A stretch of 64,000 nucleotides of DNA from RI-43 sp033764725 (GTDB taxonomy: Bacteria > Pseudomonadota > Alphaproteobacteria > Caulobacterales > Aquidulcibacteraceae). The stretch is taken from assembly GCA_033764725.1 (NCBI GenBank), contig JANRIR010000051.1, positions 62,001-126,000 of the forward strand, written 5' to 3'. How positions within the stretch are numbered: position 1 is the first letter of the stretch; each line of letters begins with the position of its first letter. The notes beneath the pieces were generated by a model that did no database searches, had not been told where the DNA came from, and saw only the letters and a list, made by a program, of their open reading frames with translations. Shown here in pieces: positions 24,833-33,384 of the stretch. The translations under genes were made by a program, and so were the position numbers.

Positions 24833-26047
24833 ATGAGCGACGAAGCTCCGCGCGGGCCGCTGCACGGCGTGCGCGTGCTCGATCTGACGCGCGTTCTGGC
24901 GGGGCCGTTCTGCACGCTGATGCTGTGGGAGTTGGGCGCCGACGTGCTCAAGATCGAGCAGCCGGGCCATGGCGACGATACGCGCATGTTTCCGCCGTTC
25001 CAGAACGGCGAAAGCGTATACTTCGCGTCGGTCAATCGCGGCAAGCGGTCCATCGCGCTCGATCTCAAAGCCGAGGCCGACCGCGCCGTGTTCGAAGCGC
25101 TCGCGGCGGAAGCCGATGTGCTGGTGGAAAATTTTCGCCCCGGCGCAATGGAGCGGCTGGGCTATGGCGCGGACGTGATCCGCGCGCGGTTTCCAGGCCT
25201 GGTGTTCGCGCGCATTTCCGGCTTTGGCCAGACAGGCCCCTACCGTGATCGCCCAGCCTATGATCTGATCGTCCAGGCGCTCGGCGGCATGATCTCGATC
25301 AACGGGCCAGATGGCGGCCCCGGCGTGCGGCTCGGGGTGTCATTGGGCGACACCGGCGCCGGCGTGTTCGCCGCAATGGCCATCCTGGCGGCGCTCTATC
25401 GCCGGCGCGAATCCGGTGAAGGCTGCGTCATCGACACCGCGATGTTCGACGTGCAGACCGCACTGCTCGAGGCCGCTCTGGTGCGACAGCTCGCCACCGG
25501 CGAGACGCAGCGCCCGACGGGCTCGCGCCATCCGGTGATCACGCCGTTCGACGTCTTCAAGACCGCCGATGCGCCGATCGCCATCGCGTGCGCCAACGAC
25601 GCGCTGTTCGCCAAGCTCGCCGCAGCTTTGGAGCGCCCGCACTGGACCAGCGATGCGCGCTTTGCGGACTTGTTTTCCAGATATCGCAACCATCAAGCGC
25701 TGAAGCCGGAAATCGAGGCCGCCTTGTCGAGCGCGACCGCTGCAAGCTGGCTCGCGCGGCTGGACGAGGCCGGCGTGCCCTGCGCGCCGATCCACGACAT
25801 GGCGGATGTCGTGCGCGATCCGCAATTGCAGGCGCGCGGCATGTTCGTACGGGTCGAGGATCCCGAGATGGGCGCGCTGACCATGCCCGGCAGCGCCTTC
25901 AATATTTCCGGTTATGCGCGCAGCGAGACGCGTCCGCCTGCGCCGAATCTCGATGAAGCCCGCGCCGAGGTGCTGGCGCGGCTCGCGCGCGAGCCTGAGC
26001 CGCAGCGGCCGCGCACAAAAGGCGCGCCGCGCGATCCGCTGTGGTGA
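24833..26047 (+). CDS. CaiB/BaiF family (class III) CoA-transferase
   Basis: A 404-residue family III CoA-transferase that moves CoA between carboxylic acids through aspartyl-CoA anhydride intermediates. Typical parts are LHGVRVLDLTRVLAGPFCTLMLWELGADVLKIEQPGHGDDTR, SVNRGKRSIALDLK, LVENFRPGAMERLGYG, and the segment GVSLGDTGAGVFAAMAILAALYRR, whose Asp is the expected catalytic residue. The C-terminus ends with a Pro/Arg-rich tail. The substrate acid is unknown. No other acyl-CoA gene is adjacent. It converges with the membrane protein gene that follows (20 bp between stops). Confidence 0.92.
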   Translation: MSDEAPRGPLHGVRVLDLTRVLAGPFCTLMLWELGADVLKIEQPGHGDDTRMFPPFQNGESVYFASVNRGKRSIALDLKAEADRAVFEALAAEADVLVENFRPGAMERLGYGADVIRARFPGLVFARISGFGQTGPYRDRPAYDLIVQALGGMISINGPDGGPGVRLGVSLGDTGAGVFAAMAILAALYRRRESGEGCVIDTAMFDVQTALLEAALVRQLATGETQRPTGSRHPVITPFDVFKTADAPIAIACANDALFAKLAAALERPHWTSDARFADLFSRYRNHQALKPEIEAALSSATAASWLARLDEAGVPCAPIHDMADVVRDPQLQARGMFVRVEDPEMGALTMPGSAFNISGYARSETRPPAPNLDEARAEVLARLAREPEPQRPRTKGAPRDPLW

Positions 26048-26066
26048 GGCGCCGCGCGGCGAGCTT

Positions 26067-27161
26067 TTATGCGTCGAGCGGACGCGCTTCGAGATAATCC
26101 AACGCCCGCATCGCGCGCGCGGCGTCGGCGGCGCGCGCCAGCGCCGGCGACACGACATTCTTGGGATCAAAGCGCGCGACGAACTTGAACCGCTTCGGCG
26201 TCGCGCAGGGATAGCGCTCTTTCAACGCGGCGGTCAGCATTTCGCCGTCCGGCAGCGCCGCAACAAGATCGGCGATGAAGCGCGCGCCGGAGAGGAACAG
26301 GCGATGGGGCGTAAAGCCCTCCTCCCGTTCGATCCAGGCGTCGATGAGCGCGCCGATGAACAACAACGGGCGCGCCGCCTGCGCTTCCGCCGTGCCTTCG
26401 GCGCCGGACACCGCCGCGTCGGCGTTCATGCGCGCCTCGATCAGCGCCCACATCTGGTCGCGATTGAGTTTCAACGCAGCGATGCGCACGCGCGCCGGCG
26501 TGGCGGCGAGATCGGCGAGCAGAAACGGCGCGTCGCGCGCGTCGCTGGGCAACAGCGCCGGCGCCTCGATCTGACCGCGATGGGTCATCGCCAGGCGCGC
26601 AACCTCGTCCTGGCCGACGCGTGCGATCGCATCGGCGAGACGAGCGAAGGCGTCGGCCGCGAACGCTGCGTGGGGGCCAAGGATCGGTGCAAAGCGCTCG
26701 CGCTCGACTGGCGCGAGCTGATGCAGCGGCGCGTCGACGCCCTCAGCGATGCGGTCGAGTTGCGCCAGTGCGAGGCCTGCCAGCGCATGCGCCTCGTTGA
26801 GCACGATGGCGACATGCGACAATCGATCAATGGCGGTTTCGGTGCGTTCGGCGGCGAAGCGGGTCATGTCGCGGCGCTCGGCGTCCTGGGCGACGCGCAG
26901 GCCGAGCTCGGTGGAGCGCACTGAAGCGAAAGCGCTGGCGAACAGCGCCGAGGCGACGAAGAGCGCAGCGCAGGCGAGAATGATCGCGGAGGCGTCGACG
27001 TCGCGCAGCGATGCCGCGATCGCGCCGACATCGCCGCCATGCGCAGCGGCGAGCGCAGCGCACGTCAGCGCCGCCAGCACGGCGCCCGCCGCCAGCGTCG
27101 AGAGCGCGAACGCAGCGATCCCGCGCACGCCGGCCTCCATGGTTTCCGCCTGTCCCCGCAT
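26067..27161 (-). CDS. Membrane protein of unknown function, two N-terminal TM helices
   Basis: A 364-residue protein I do not recognise. Two hydrophobic segments lie at about 14-38 (IAAFALSTLAAGAVLAALTCAALAA is the core) and 59-80, forming a hairpin with both ends in the cytoplasm. The rest is helical and Ala-rich; it contains one Cys (RYPCATPKRF). The segments HRLFLSGARFIADLVAALPDGEML and RFKFVARFDPKNVVSPALARA near the C-terminus look structured. ATG at 27161 or at 27140 (better spaced AGGCGG site) are both possible. It is divergent from the DUF4169 gene with 30 bp between starts. Confidence 0.65.
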   Translation of the reverse strand: MRGQAETMEAGVRGIAAFALSTLAAGAVLAALTCAALAAAHGGDVGAIAASLRDVDASAIILACAALFVASALFASAFASVRSTELGLRVAQDAERRDMTRFAAERTETAIDRLSHVAIVLNEAHALAGLALAQLDRIAEGVDAPLHQLAPVERERFAPILGPHAAFAADAFARLADAIARVGQDEVARLAMTHRGQIEAPALLPSDARDAPFLLADLAATPARVRIAALKLNRDQMWALIEARMNADAAVSGAEGTAEAQAARPLLFIGALIDAWIEREEGFTPHRLFLSGARFIADLVAALPDGEMLTAALKERYPCATPKRFKFVARFDPKNVVSPALARAADAARAMRALDYLEARPLDA

Positions 27162-27191
27162 CCTGTATAGGTCGCGCTGCCGCGAGGGGCC

Positions 27192-27371
27192 ATGGGCGAT
27201 ATCGTCAATCTACGACGTGCGAAGAAGGCGAAGCAGCGCGGCCAGGCCGACCAGGCCGCCGCAGAAGCGCGCGCGTTGCATGGGCGCACCAAGGCCGCCA
27301 AGGCCGAGGAGCGCCTGCGCCGCGAGAAGGCCGCGCGCGATCTCGACGCCCACCGCCGCGACCAGGACTGA
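27192..27371 (+). CDS. DUF4169 family small protein
   Basis: A 59-residue, strongly basic and helical protein beginning MGDIVNLRRAKKAKQRG and ending LDAHRRDQD. The start MGDIVNLRRARK-like motif, the GRTKAAKAEERLRREKAARDLDAHRR segment and the length match DUF4169, a small family found mainly in alphaproteobacteria. In many genomes it is adjacent to a ribbon-helix-helix protein; here that partner (28559-28783) is about 1.2 kb downstream with an Old Yellow Enzyme gene between them. Function unknown. Confidence 0.85.
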   Translation: MGDIVNLRRAKKAKQRGQADQAAAEARALHGRTKAAKAEERLRREKAARDLDAHRRDQD

Positions 27372-27440
27372 CCTTGCGGCAGGGCTTTCGCCCGTCGCGC
27401 CGCTTCCTACCTACACACCATCTTGAAAACAGGGGCCGCC

Positions 27441-28541
27441 GTGACCAATCCGCTTTTCTCGCCCTTCCGCCTGGGCGCGCTCGATCTGCCGAACCGCATC
27501 GTCATGGCCCCGATGACGCGCTCCCAGAGCCCCAACGGCGTGCCGGGCGAAGACGTGGCGCGCTATTATGCGCGCCGCGCTGCGGGCGGCGTCGGGCTGA
27601 TTGTAACCGAAGGCACCACGGTGGATCGGCCTGGCGCGTCAAATGATGCGAACATCCCCAATTTCCACGCCCCTGAAAGCCTCAAAGGCTGGGCCCGCGT
27701 GGTCGAGGCGGTCCACGCCGAGGGCGGCAAGATCGCGCCGCAGATCTGGCACCAGGGCATGATCCGCAAGCCGGGCACCGGGCCGGTTCCCGAGGGCCCC
27801 TCGGACGGGCCGTCCGGGCTTTCGGCGTCGGGCAAACCGGTGGGCGCGCCGATGAGCGACGCCGACATCGCCGACACGATCGACGCCTTCGCCAAGGCCG
27901 CCGCTGCGGCCGAGAGCATCGGCTTCGACGCCGTCGAATTCCACGGCGCGCATGGCTATCTGATCGACCAATTCTTCTGGGACAAATCCAACATCCGCGA
28001 CGACCGCTATGGCGGCGATCTGATCAAGCGCACGACCTTCGCCGCGGAGATCGTTCGCGAGACACGCAAGCGCGTCGCCAAGGACTTCCCGATCATCCTG
28101 CGCTTTTCGCAGTGGAAGCAGCAGGATTACGCCGCGCGCCTGGCGCCGACGCCGCAAGAGCTCGAAGCGTTCCTGGCCCCGCTGACCGACGCTGGCGTCG
28201 ATTGCTTCCACTGCTCCACGCGCCGCTTCTGGGAGCCGGAATTCGAGGGCTCGCCCCTCAACCTCGCCGGCTGGACCAAGAAGCTGACCGGCAAGCCGAC
28301 CATCACGGTCGGCTCCGTAGGCCTGAAGGGCGCCGATTTTGTGCTGGCGTTCCGCGGCGAAAGCTCGGAGGCGGTCGGCGATCTGACCGAATTGGAGGCG
28401 CGTGTGGCGGACGGCGAGTTCGACCTCGTGGCGGTCGGCCGCGCGCTGATCTCCGATCCAGACTGGGCGGCGAAAGTGCGCGCGCAGCGCTTTGACGCGC
28501 TGACGCCGTTCAATCCCGCCGCGCTCGCCGCGCTGGTCTGA
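27441..28541 (+). CDS. Old Yellow Enzyme family NADH:flavin oxidoreductase
   Basis: FMN-dependent ene-reductase of about 366 residues with a TIM barrel. Marks are LPNRIVMAPMTRSQ (FMN site), GGVGLIVTEGTTVD, KIAPQIWHQGM (His that binds the substrate), and FHGAHGYLIDQFFWDKSNIRDDRYGGD, the typical second block, then PTITVGSVG and the VGRALISDPDW phosphate-binding end. GTG at 27441 has AGGGG well spaced upstream; a TTG 18 bases earlier is less likely. Reduces activated C=C bonds of unknown physiological substrates. It is placed between two small genes that are usually neighbours. Confidence 0.92.
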   Translation: MTNPLFSPFRLGALDLPNRIVMAPMTRSQSPNGVPGEDVARYYARRAAGGVGLIVTEGTTVDRPGASNDANIPNFHAPESLKGWARVVEAVHAEGGKIAPQIWHQGMIRKPGTGPVPEGPSDGPSGLSASGKPVGAPMSDADIADTIDAFAKAAAAAESIGFDAVEFHGAHGYLIDQFFWDKSNIRDDRYGGDLIKRTTFAAEIVRETRKRVAKDFPIILRFSQWKQQDYAARLAPTPQELEAFLAPLTDAGVDCFHCSTRRFWEPEFEGSPLNLAGWTKKLTGKPTITVGSVGLKGADFVLAFRGESSEAVGDLTELEARVADGEFDLVAVGRALISDPDWAAKVRAQRFDALTPFNPAALAALV

Positions 28542-28558
28542 CGCGCGCGTCAGGCTGC

Positions 28559-28783
28559 ATGCTCGAGAAGCGCTCCGTCACGCTGGCCGGGCATCGCACG
28601 TCGCTGGCGCTTGAAAACGCGTTCTGGACCGCGCTGGAGACGATCGCGACGGCGCGCGGCGCGAGCCTGCCGACGCTTTTGCGCGAAATCGACGCCGAGC
28701 GCGCGCGCACGGCGCCGGATCAGCCGCTCGCCTCAGCCGCGCGCGTCTTCGCGCTCAAGCATTATTGGGCGGCCCGGCCGTAA
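28559..28783 (+). CDS. Ribbon-helix-helix domain protein
   Basis: A 74-residue protein with the pattern of a small RHH DNA-binding protein: MLEKRSVTLAGHRTSLALENAFWTALETIA, where the first strand (KRSVTLAGHRTSLAL) would form the two-stranded ribbon of the dimer, and two helices follow. Homologous proteins in alphaproteobacteria usually stand next to DUF4169. Its target is unknown; auto-regulation would be typical. The last 22 bp overlap the 3' end of a TIR protein gene on the other strand. Confidence 0.85.
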   Translation: MLEKRSVTLAGHRTSLALENAFWTALETIATARGASLPTLLREIDAERARTAPDQPLASAARVFALKHYWAARP

Positions 28784-29889
28784 AGCAGCAGCGCGTAATA
28801 GCAGCCCTGGGCGTGCTCGCAGCGATACATCGTGACGTCGACATGGAAGGGGCCAGTCCAGGCGGGCTGGCTGGCGACGACGGGCACGTCGTCGGTCGAG
28901 GTGTCGCGCGCGATCTCGACCTGGTTTTCGTCGACGAGCACGAGGTCGAGGTCGCGGCAGTCGTTATCGCACACGCCGATGACGCGATAATCGCCGCCTT
29001 GCTGCAGCACGGTCGGCGGTATGCGCTGCGCCGCGCCGTTCATCAGGCCGCCATAATAGGGCTGGCCGATCGGCTGGAAGCCCTGCTGCGCCAATTCCTG
29101 CGTTATGCCGGCGAGCTGCACGTCGAGCTGCTGACGATACTGGTCGGGCATGTTGGATTGACCGGCGGCGGGCGGCGCTGTCGGCGTCGCCCCGGGGGCC
29201 GATGGCGTCATCACGCCTTGCGGGATGGGATTGCCGGCGGGCGCCTGCGGAGCGTCAGCGATCACTGCGCCCTGATCGCCGCCGGAGGGCGCATTGTTCC
29301 CACCGCCAAGCGCGGCGAACACCGCAAGCAGCGCTGCAACCGCGACGCCGGCGACGCCCCAGACCGCCCAGTTGCGTTTCGGGGCGGCTGGACGCGCATC
29401 TGCGGGCGCAGCGTCAGGGGTCGACCAGGCCGGCTGGATGCTCGGCTGCGGCGGGGGCGGCGGCGGCGTGGGCCGCGGCGCGGCCCCGCCCTGCCCGCGA
29501 CGCGCCACCGCGCCCTTCACCGCGGCGACGAACCGCTCCCAATCGGGATGATTGGGCTGGCCGCTCCAGCCCGACAAATCCGCCGACTGCACCTCCGCGA
29601 AGCCGAACGGCGGCGGCGAGCGATCGAGCGCCGCGGGGATCAGCTTGCCCCGCTCGCGGCCCATGCGCGCCTCTTCGCGCACCCAATGCGATTTCGTGGA
29701 ATGCTCGCTCCACAGCACGATCACCGCGGCGCTGTTGGAGAGCTTTTCCTCGATATAGTCGGCCCAGGTCTGCCCCGGCGGGATTTCGCTATCCCAGAAC
29801 ACGTCGAGGCCTTGCGCCACCAAGCCCTGCGCGACCTGATCGGCGCGCGCCTTGTCTTCACGGGCATAGGAAATGAACAGGTCCGCCAT
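28762..29889 (-). CDS. TIR-domain membrane protein with exported four-Cys C-terminal domain
   Basis: A 375-residue protein with visible modules. Residues 1-130: a TIR domain, starting MADLFISYAREDKARA, with the BB-loop-like DVFWDSEIPPGQTWADYIE and SHWVREEARMG, in which E73 (Trp+4) corresponds to the catalytic Glu of NADase TIRs. Residues 137-170: Pro/Ala linker with six prolines in a row. Residues 174-194: one membrane helix. Residues 245-375: a domain with C307, C311, C357 and C363, placed outside the cytoplasm by the topology. That domain is shared with the secreted protein at 36420-36872. The neighbouring gene upstream is a close TIR paralogue. TIR enzymes cleave NAD+ or act as scaffolds; which applies here is unknown. 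Confidence 0.88.
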   Translation of the reverse strand: MADLFISYAREDKARADQVAQGLVAQGLDVFWDSEIPPGQTWADYIEEKLSNSAAVIVLWSEHSTKSHWVREEARMGRERGKLIPAALDRSPPPFGFAEVQSADLSGWSGQPNHPDWERFVAAVKGAVARRGQGGAAPRPTPPPPPPQPSIQPAWSTPDAAPADARPAAPKRNWAVWGVAGVAVAALLAVFAALGGGNNAPSGGDQGAVIADAPQAPAGNPIPQGVMTPSAPGATPTAPPAAGQSNMPDQYRQQLDVQLAGITQELAQQGFQPIGQPYYGGLMNGAAQRIPPTVLQQGGDYRVIGVCDNDCRDLDLVLVDENQVEIARDTSTDDVPVVASQPAWTGPFHVDVTMYRCEHAQGCYYALLLYGRAAQ

Positions 29890-29976
29890 CGCGTCGTCCT
29901 TCAGCCAAGCGGGTGAAGGCTTAGCAATGCGGACGCGGGCTGGCGAGAGCGCTCGCGCGGCGAACCGTGACGGCCG

Positions 29977-30813
29977 TCACGCGGCGCGCGGATCGGGGCC
30001 GTAAGCGTTGGCTTTCCCCTGGCCCGGCCACAGCGCCACGCCAAGCAGGAACAACGCCCCAAGCCCGTAGACGAACGTCCCGGCGTAGCCGAGCGCGACC
30101 AGCCAGCCGTTCAACCCCACGTCGTGAAAGCGTCGCGCCGTCACCGCGACGGCAGGGCACAGCAAGGCGAGCCACACGACGGCGCCGATATAGTTCGGAT
30201 CGCCGGCGTTGTAGTCGTGCCCGAAGGTGATCATGTCGGCCACGGACGCAGCGATGATCATCACCGCCTGGAAGGCGGCGAACCACCAATATTCAGACCG
30301 CCGCGCGCGGCCTTTTCCGTCGGCGTAGTGGCGAATGCAGTGTTGCACATGCTCCAGCGGCGAGCGGTGCGCGGGCGTCGCGGCGGCCGAGAAATCCGCC
30401 GCCGGGCGCGGCGGCGCGGCCGGCATGCCGAGCGCTGCGCGCAAGGCGGCGTCCAGGCGCGCCCAGGCGGGGTGATCGGTGCGCCCGTTCCAATCGGAGA
30501 GATTGGCCGCCTGCACTTCGCCGAAGCCGAACGGCGGCTGCACCCCGTCGAGCATGACCGGGATCAGTTTGCCTTTGTCGCGGCCCATGCGCGCCTCCTC
30601 GCGCACCCATTGCGATTGCGTCGAGGCCGCGCTCCACAAGACGAGCACGCGCTTAGCCGCGCCGATCTTTTGTTCGAGGAAATCGGCCCAGGTGAGCCCG
30701 GGCGGGATTTCGCGGTCCCAGAACACGTCATAGCCAGAGGCCTCGAGCGCGCGCGCGATCGCCTGGGCGCGCGCGGCGTCTTCCCGCGCGTAGGAGATGA
30801 AGATATCGGCCAT
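29977..30813 (-). CDS. TIR-domain membrane protein with C-terminal DUF805
   Basis: A 278-residue protein. The TIR domain (1-128: MADIFISYAREDAARA, DVFWDREIPPGLTWADFLE, SQWVREEARMGRDKGKLIP, with E73 in the catalytic position) is roughly half identical to that of the next gene downstream, clearly a duplication. Residues 155-275 are a DUF805-type membrane domain with about four helices and the signatures RRSEYWWFAAF and ARRFHDVGLNGWLV. So the duplicated TIR module has been joined to a different membrane module. The start at 30813 removes an unlikely N-terminal extension. Divergent from uvrD; 87 bp separate its stop from the start of the paralogue. Confidence 0.9.
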   Translation of the reverse strand: MADIFISYAREDAARAQAIARALEASGYDVFWDREIPPGLTWADFLEQKIGAAKRVLVLWSAASTQSQWVREEARMGRDKGKLIPVMLDGVQPPFGFGEVQAANLSDWNGRTDHPAWARLDAALRAALGMPAAPPRPAADFSAAATPAHRSPLEHVQHCIRHYADGKGRARRSEYWWFAAFQAVMIIAASVADMITFGHDYNAGDPNYIGAVVWLALLCPAVAVTARRFHDVGLNGWLVALGYAGTFVYGLGALFLLGVALWPGQGKANAYGPDPRAA

Positions 30814-30935
30814 CGCACCCTCCGCTGCGGCGGCCGCAGACCTAACAAGGGCGGCGGCCTGTGGCGAGCGGCGTTGCGGCCGCGACGCGCGTTCGCGCTT
30901 CGTGCTAGAAGGCGCGGGCAAGCTGTCGAATCAGA

Positions 30936-33341
30936 ATGAGCGACCCTCTTCCCCTGTCCCGCCGCGCGATGGCGCAAGCGCCCTATCTGGACGGGCTCAA
31001 TCCCGAACAGCGCGCCGCGGTTGAAGCGCTCGACGGGCCGGTGCTGGTGCTCTCCGGCGCGGGCACCGGAAAAACGCGCGTGCTGACCACGCGGCTGGCG
31101 CATCTGATCTCCACCGGGCGCGCCAAGCCGTGGCAGATCCTGGCCGTCACCTTCACCAACAAGGCCGCGCGCGAAATGCGCACGCGCATCGAATCCTTGA
31201 TCGGGCCGGGCGGGGGCGGCCTGCCCTGGCTCGGCACGTTCCATTCGATCTCGGCGCGCATGCTGCGCAGCCATGCCGAACTTGTGGGGCTGAAATCGAG
31301 CTTCACGATTCTGGATACGGACGACCAAATCCGCCTGTTGAAACAAATACTCGAAGCGGAAAACATCGATGAAAAGCGCTGGCCCGCCCGCAATCTCGCG
31401 GGGCTCATCGACGGCTGGAAGAACCGCGCGCTGACGCCGGATAAAGTGCCGAGGGGCGAGGCCTACGCCTTCGCCGATGGGAAGGGCGCGAGCCTCTACG
31501 GCTTCTATCAGGACCGGCTAAAGGTGCTGAACGCGTGCGATTTCGGCGATCTGCTCGTGCACATGATCACGATCTTCTCCAATCGGCCGGACGTGCTGGC
31601 GGAGTATCACCGCAAGATCACGTATCTGATGGTGGACGAGTACCAGGACACAAACGTCGCGCAATATTTGTGGCTGCGGCTGCTGGCGCAGGGCTCCAGC
31701 AATCTCTGCGTCGTCGGCGACGACGACCAATCCATCTATGGCTGGCGCGGCGCCGAGGTCGACAACATCCTGCGCTTCGAGCGCGATTTTCCCGGCGCGA
31801 AAGTGGTTCGCCTGGAGCGCAATTATCGCTCGACCGGGCACATTCTCGGCGCTGCGGCCAAGCTGATCGACCACAATCGCGGCCGCCTGGGCAAGACGCT
31901 CTGGACCGAGGACGATGCCGGCGAGCGCGTGAAGGTGCGCGGCGTGTGGGACGGCGAGGCCGAAGCGCGCCTGATCGGCGACGACATCGAGGCGTGGTAC
32001 GCCGCGCGCAAGCGCTATTCCGACATCGCCGTGCTGATGCGCGCGGCCTGGCAGATGCGCGCCTTCGAAGAGCGCTTCTTGATGTTGCGCATTCCCTACA
32101 AGGTGATCGGCGGACCGCGCTTCTTCGAGCGTGCGGAGGTGCGCGATGCGCACGCCTATCTGCGCCTGATCATCTCGGAAGACGACGACCTCGCCTTCGA
32201 ACGCGTCATCAACCAGCCCAAGCGCGGCCTTGGCGAAGGGGCCGTGCAGAAGCTGCACGCGCTCGCCGCCAAACCGCCGCCGCGATTCGTCACCGATGCG
32301 GGCCCGCTGTTCGACGCTGACACTGGCGAGGTCGTATCGATCGACGAGCCCGCGCGAGGCGGCTCGTATCGCTATCGCTCGCTGTTCGCGGCGGCGCGCG
32401 AGTTGGCGCGCGGGGACGATCTTCCGCTCAAGGCGCGCACCAGCCTGCGCGCCTTCATCGCCGACATCGACCGCTGGCGCGCGAACGCAGCGCGCGTCTC
32501 TCACGTCGAACTCGCCGAAACCGTGCTCGACGAGAGCGGCTACACCGCCATGCTGCAGAACGACAAATCGCCCACAGCGCAGACCCGGCTTGAGAACCTC
32601 AAGGAGCTCGTGCAGGCGATGGGCCAGTTCGACACATTGGCCGCCTATATGGAGCATGTGTCGTTGGTTCTCGATATCGAGAATGAAGGCGGCGGCGATG
32701 AAGTGCATCTGTCGACGCTGCACGCCGCGAAAGGCCTCGAATGGCCGCTCGTGTTCCTGCCCGGCTGGGAAGAGACGGTGTTTCCCTCGCAGCGCTCGAT
32801 CGAGGAGAACGGCGACAAGGGCCTCGAGGAGGAACGCCGGCTCGCCTATGTCGGCATCACGCGGGCGCGGGAAAGCGCGCGCATTTCCTTCGCGGCGAAC
32901 CGGCAAATACACGGCCGCTGGCAAAGCGTGCTGCCGTCGCGCTTCATCGATGAATTGCCGCACGACCACGTCGATGCGATTTCGGAGACGGGGTATCAGC
33001 ACGCTGGCGTGTCCGAGAAAAGCTTCTCGCGCTTCGACGCCTACGCGCCCGGCGGCGGCTTCACATCCGGCTATTCAAGCCCCGGTTGGAAACGCGCGCA
33101 GGATCGCGCCGCAACCGGCAAGCCCTACGCCGCCCCGCCGGTGATCGACGGCGAAGCGCGGCTTGTCGCCAGCAGCGACGCGGGCGCGGCGCTCTTCGGC
33201 CTCGGCGAGCGCGTCTTCCATCAAAAATTCGGTTACGGCCGCATCCGCGCCATCGAGGGCGCCAAGCTGACGATCGATTTCGAAAAGGCGGGCGAGAAGA
33301 AAGTGATCGACAGCTTCGTGGTTCCGGCCGACGCGGTGTGA
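30936..33341 (+). CDS. uvrD: UvrD/PcrA-type ATP-dependent DNA helicase
   Basis: Superfamily 1A 3'-5' helicase of 801 residues used in nucleotide excision and mismatch repair and in removing RNA polymerase from DNA. Motif Q/Walker A: LNPEQRAAVE and GAGTGKT (41-47); motif Ia AVTFTNKAAREM; motif II DEYQDT; motif III GDDDQSIYGWRGA; motif IV LERNYRST; motif V VHLSTLHAAKGLEW; motif VI EERRLAYVGITRA. The C-terminus (about 740-801) has a Tudor-like FHQKFGYGRIRAIEGAKLTIDFEKAGEKKVIDSFV, which in PcrA/UvrD binds RNA polymerase. ATG at 30969 is a possible shorter start. Confidence 0.96.
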   Translation: MSDPLPLSRRAMAQAPYLDGLNPEQRAAVEALDGPVLVLSGAGTGKTRVLTTRLAHLISTGRAKPWQILAVTFTNKAAREMRTRIESLIGPGGGGLPWLGTFHSISARMLRSHAELVGLKSSFTILDTDDQIRLLKQILEAENIDEKRWPARNLAGLIDGWKNRALTPDKVPRGEAYAFADGKGASLYGFYQDRLKVLNACDFGDLLVHMITIFSNRPDVLAEYHRKITYLMVDEYQDTNVAQYLWLRLLAQGSSNLCVVGDDDQSIYGWRGAEVDNILRFERDFPGAKVVRLERNYRSTGHILGAAAKLIDHNRGRLGKTLWTEDDAGERVKVRGVWDGEAEARLIGDDIEAWYAARKRYSDIAVLMRAAWQMRAFEERFLMLRIPYKVIGGPRFFERAEVRDAHAYLRLIISEDDDLAFERVINQPKRGLGEGAVQKLHALAAKPPPRFVTDAGPLFDADTGEVVSIDEPARGGSYRYRSLFAAARELARGDDLPLKARTSLRAFIADIDRWRANAARVSHVELAETVLDESGYTAMLQNDKSPTAQTRLENLKELVQAMGQFDTLAAYMEHVSLVLDIENEGGGDEVHLSTLHAAKGLEWPLVFLPGWEETVFPSQRSIEENGDKGLEEERRLAYVGITRARESARISFAANRQIHGRWQSVLPSRFIDELPHDHVDAISETGYQHAGVSEKSFSRFDAYAPGGGFTSGYSSPGWKRAQDRAATGKPYAAPPVIDGEARLVASSDAGAALFGLGERVFHQKFGYGRIRAIEGAKLTIDFEKAGEKKVIDSFVVPADAV

Positions 33342-33384
33342 CAGCGTTTTGCGAACAGCGGCGCTTTGGCTATAAGCCTCACGC

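Noticed and set aside
28762..30813. A full defence island around the TIR genes
   Set aside because: No SIR2, nucleotide cyclase, restriction, Argonaute or other recognised defence partner is next to them; neighbours are uvrD and RHH/oxidoreductase genes, so only the TIR family itself is reported.
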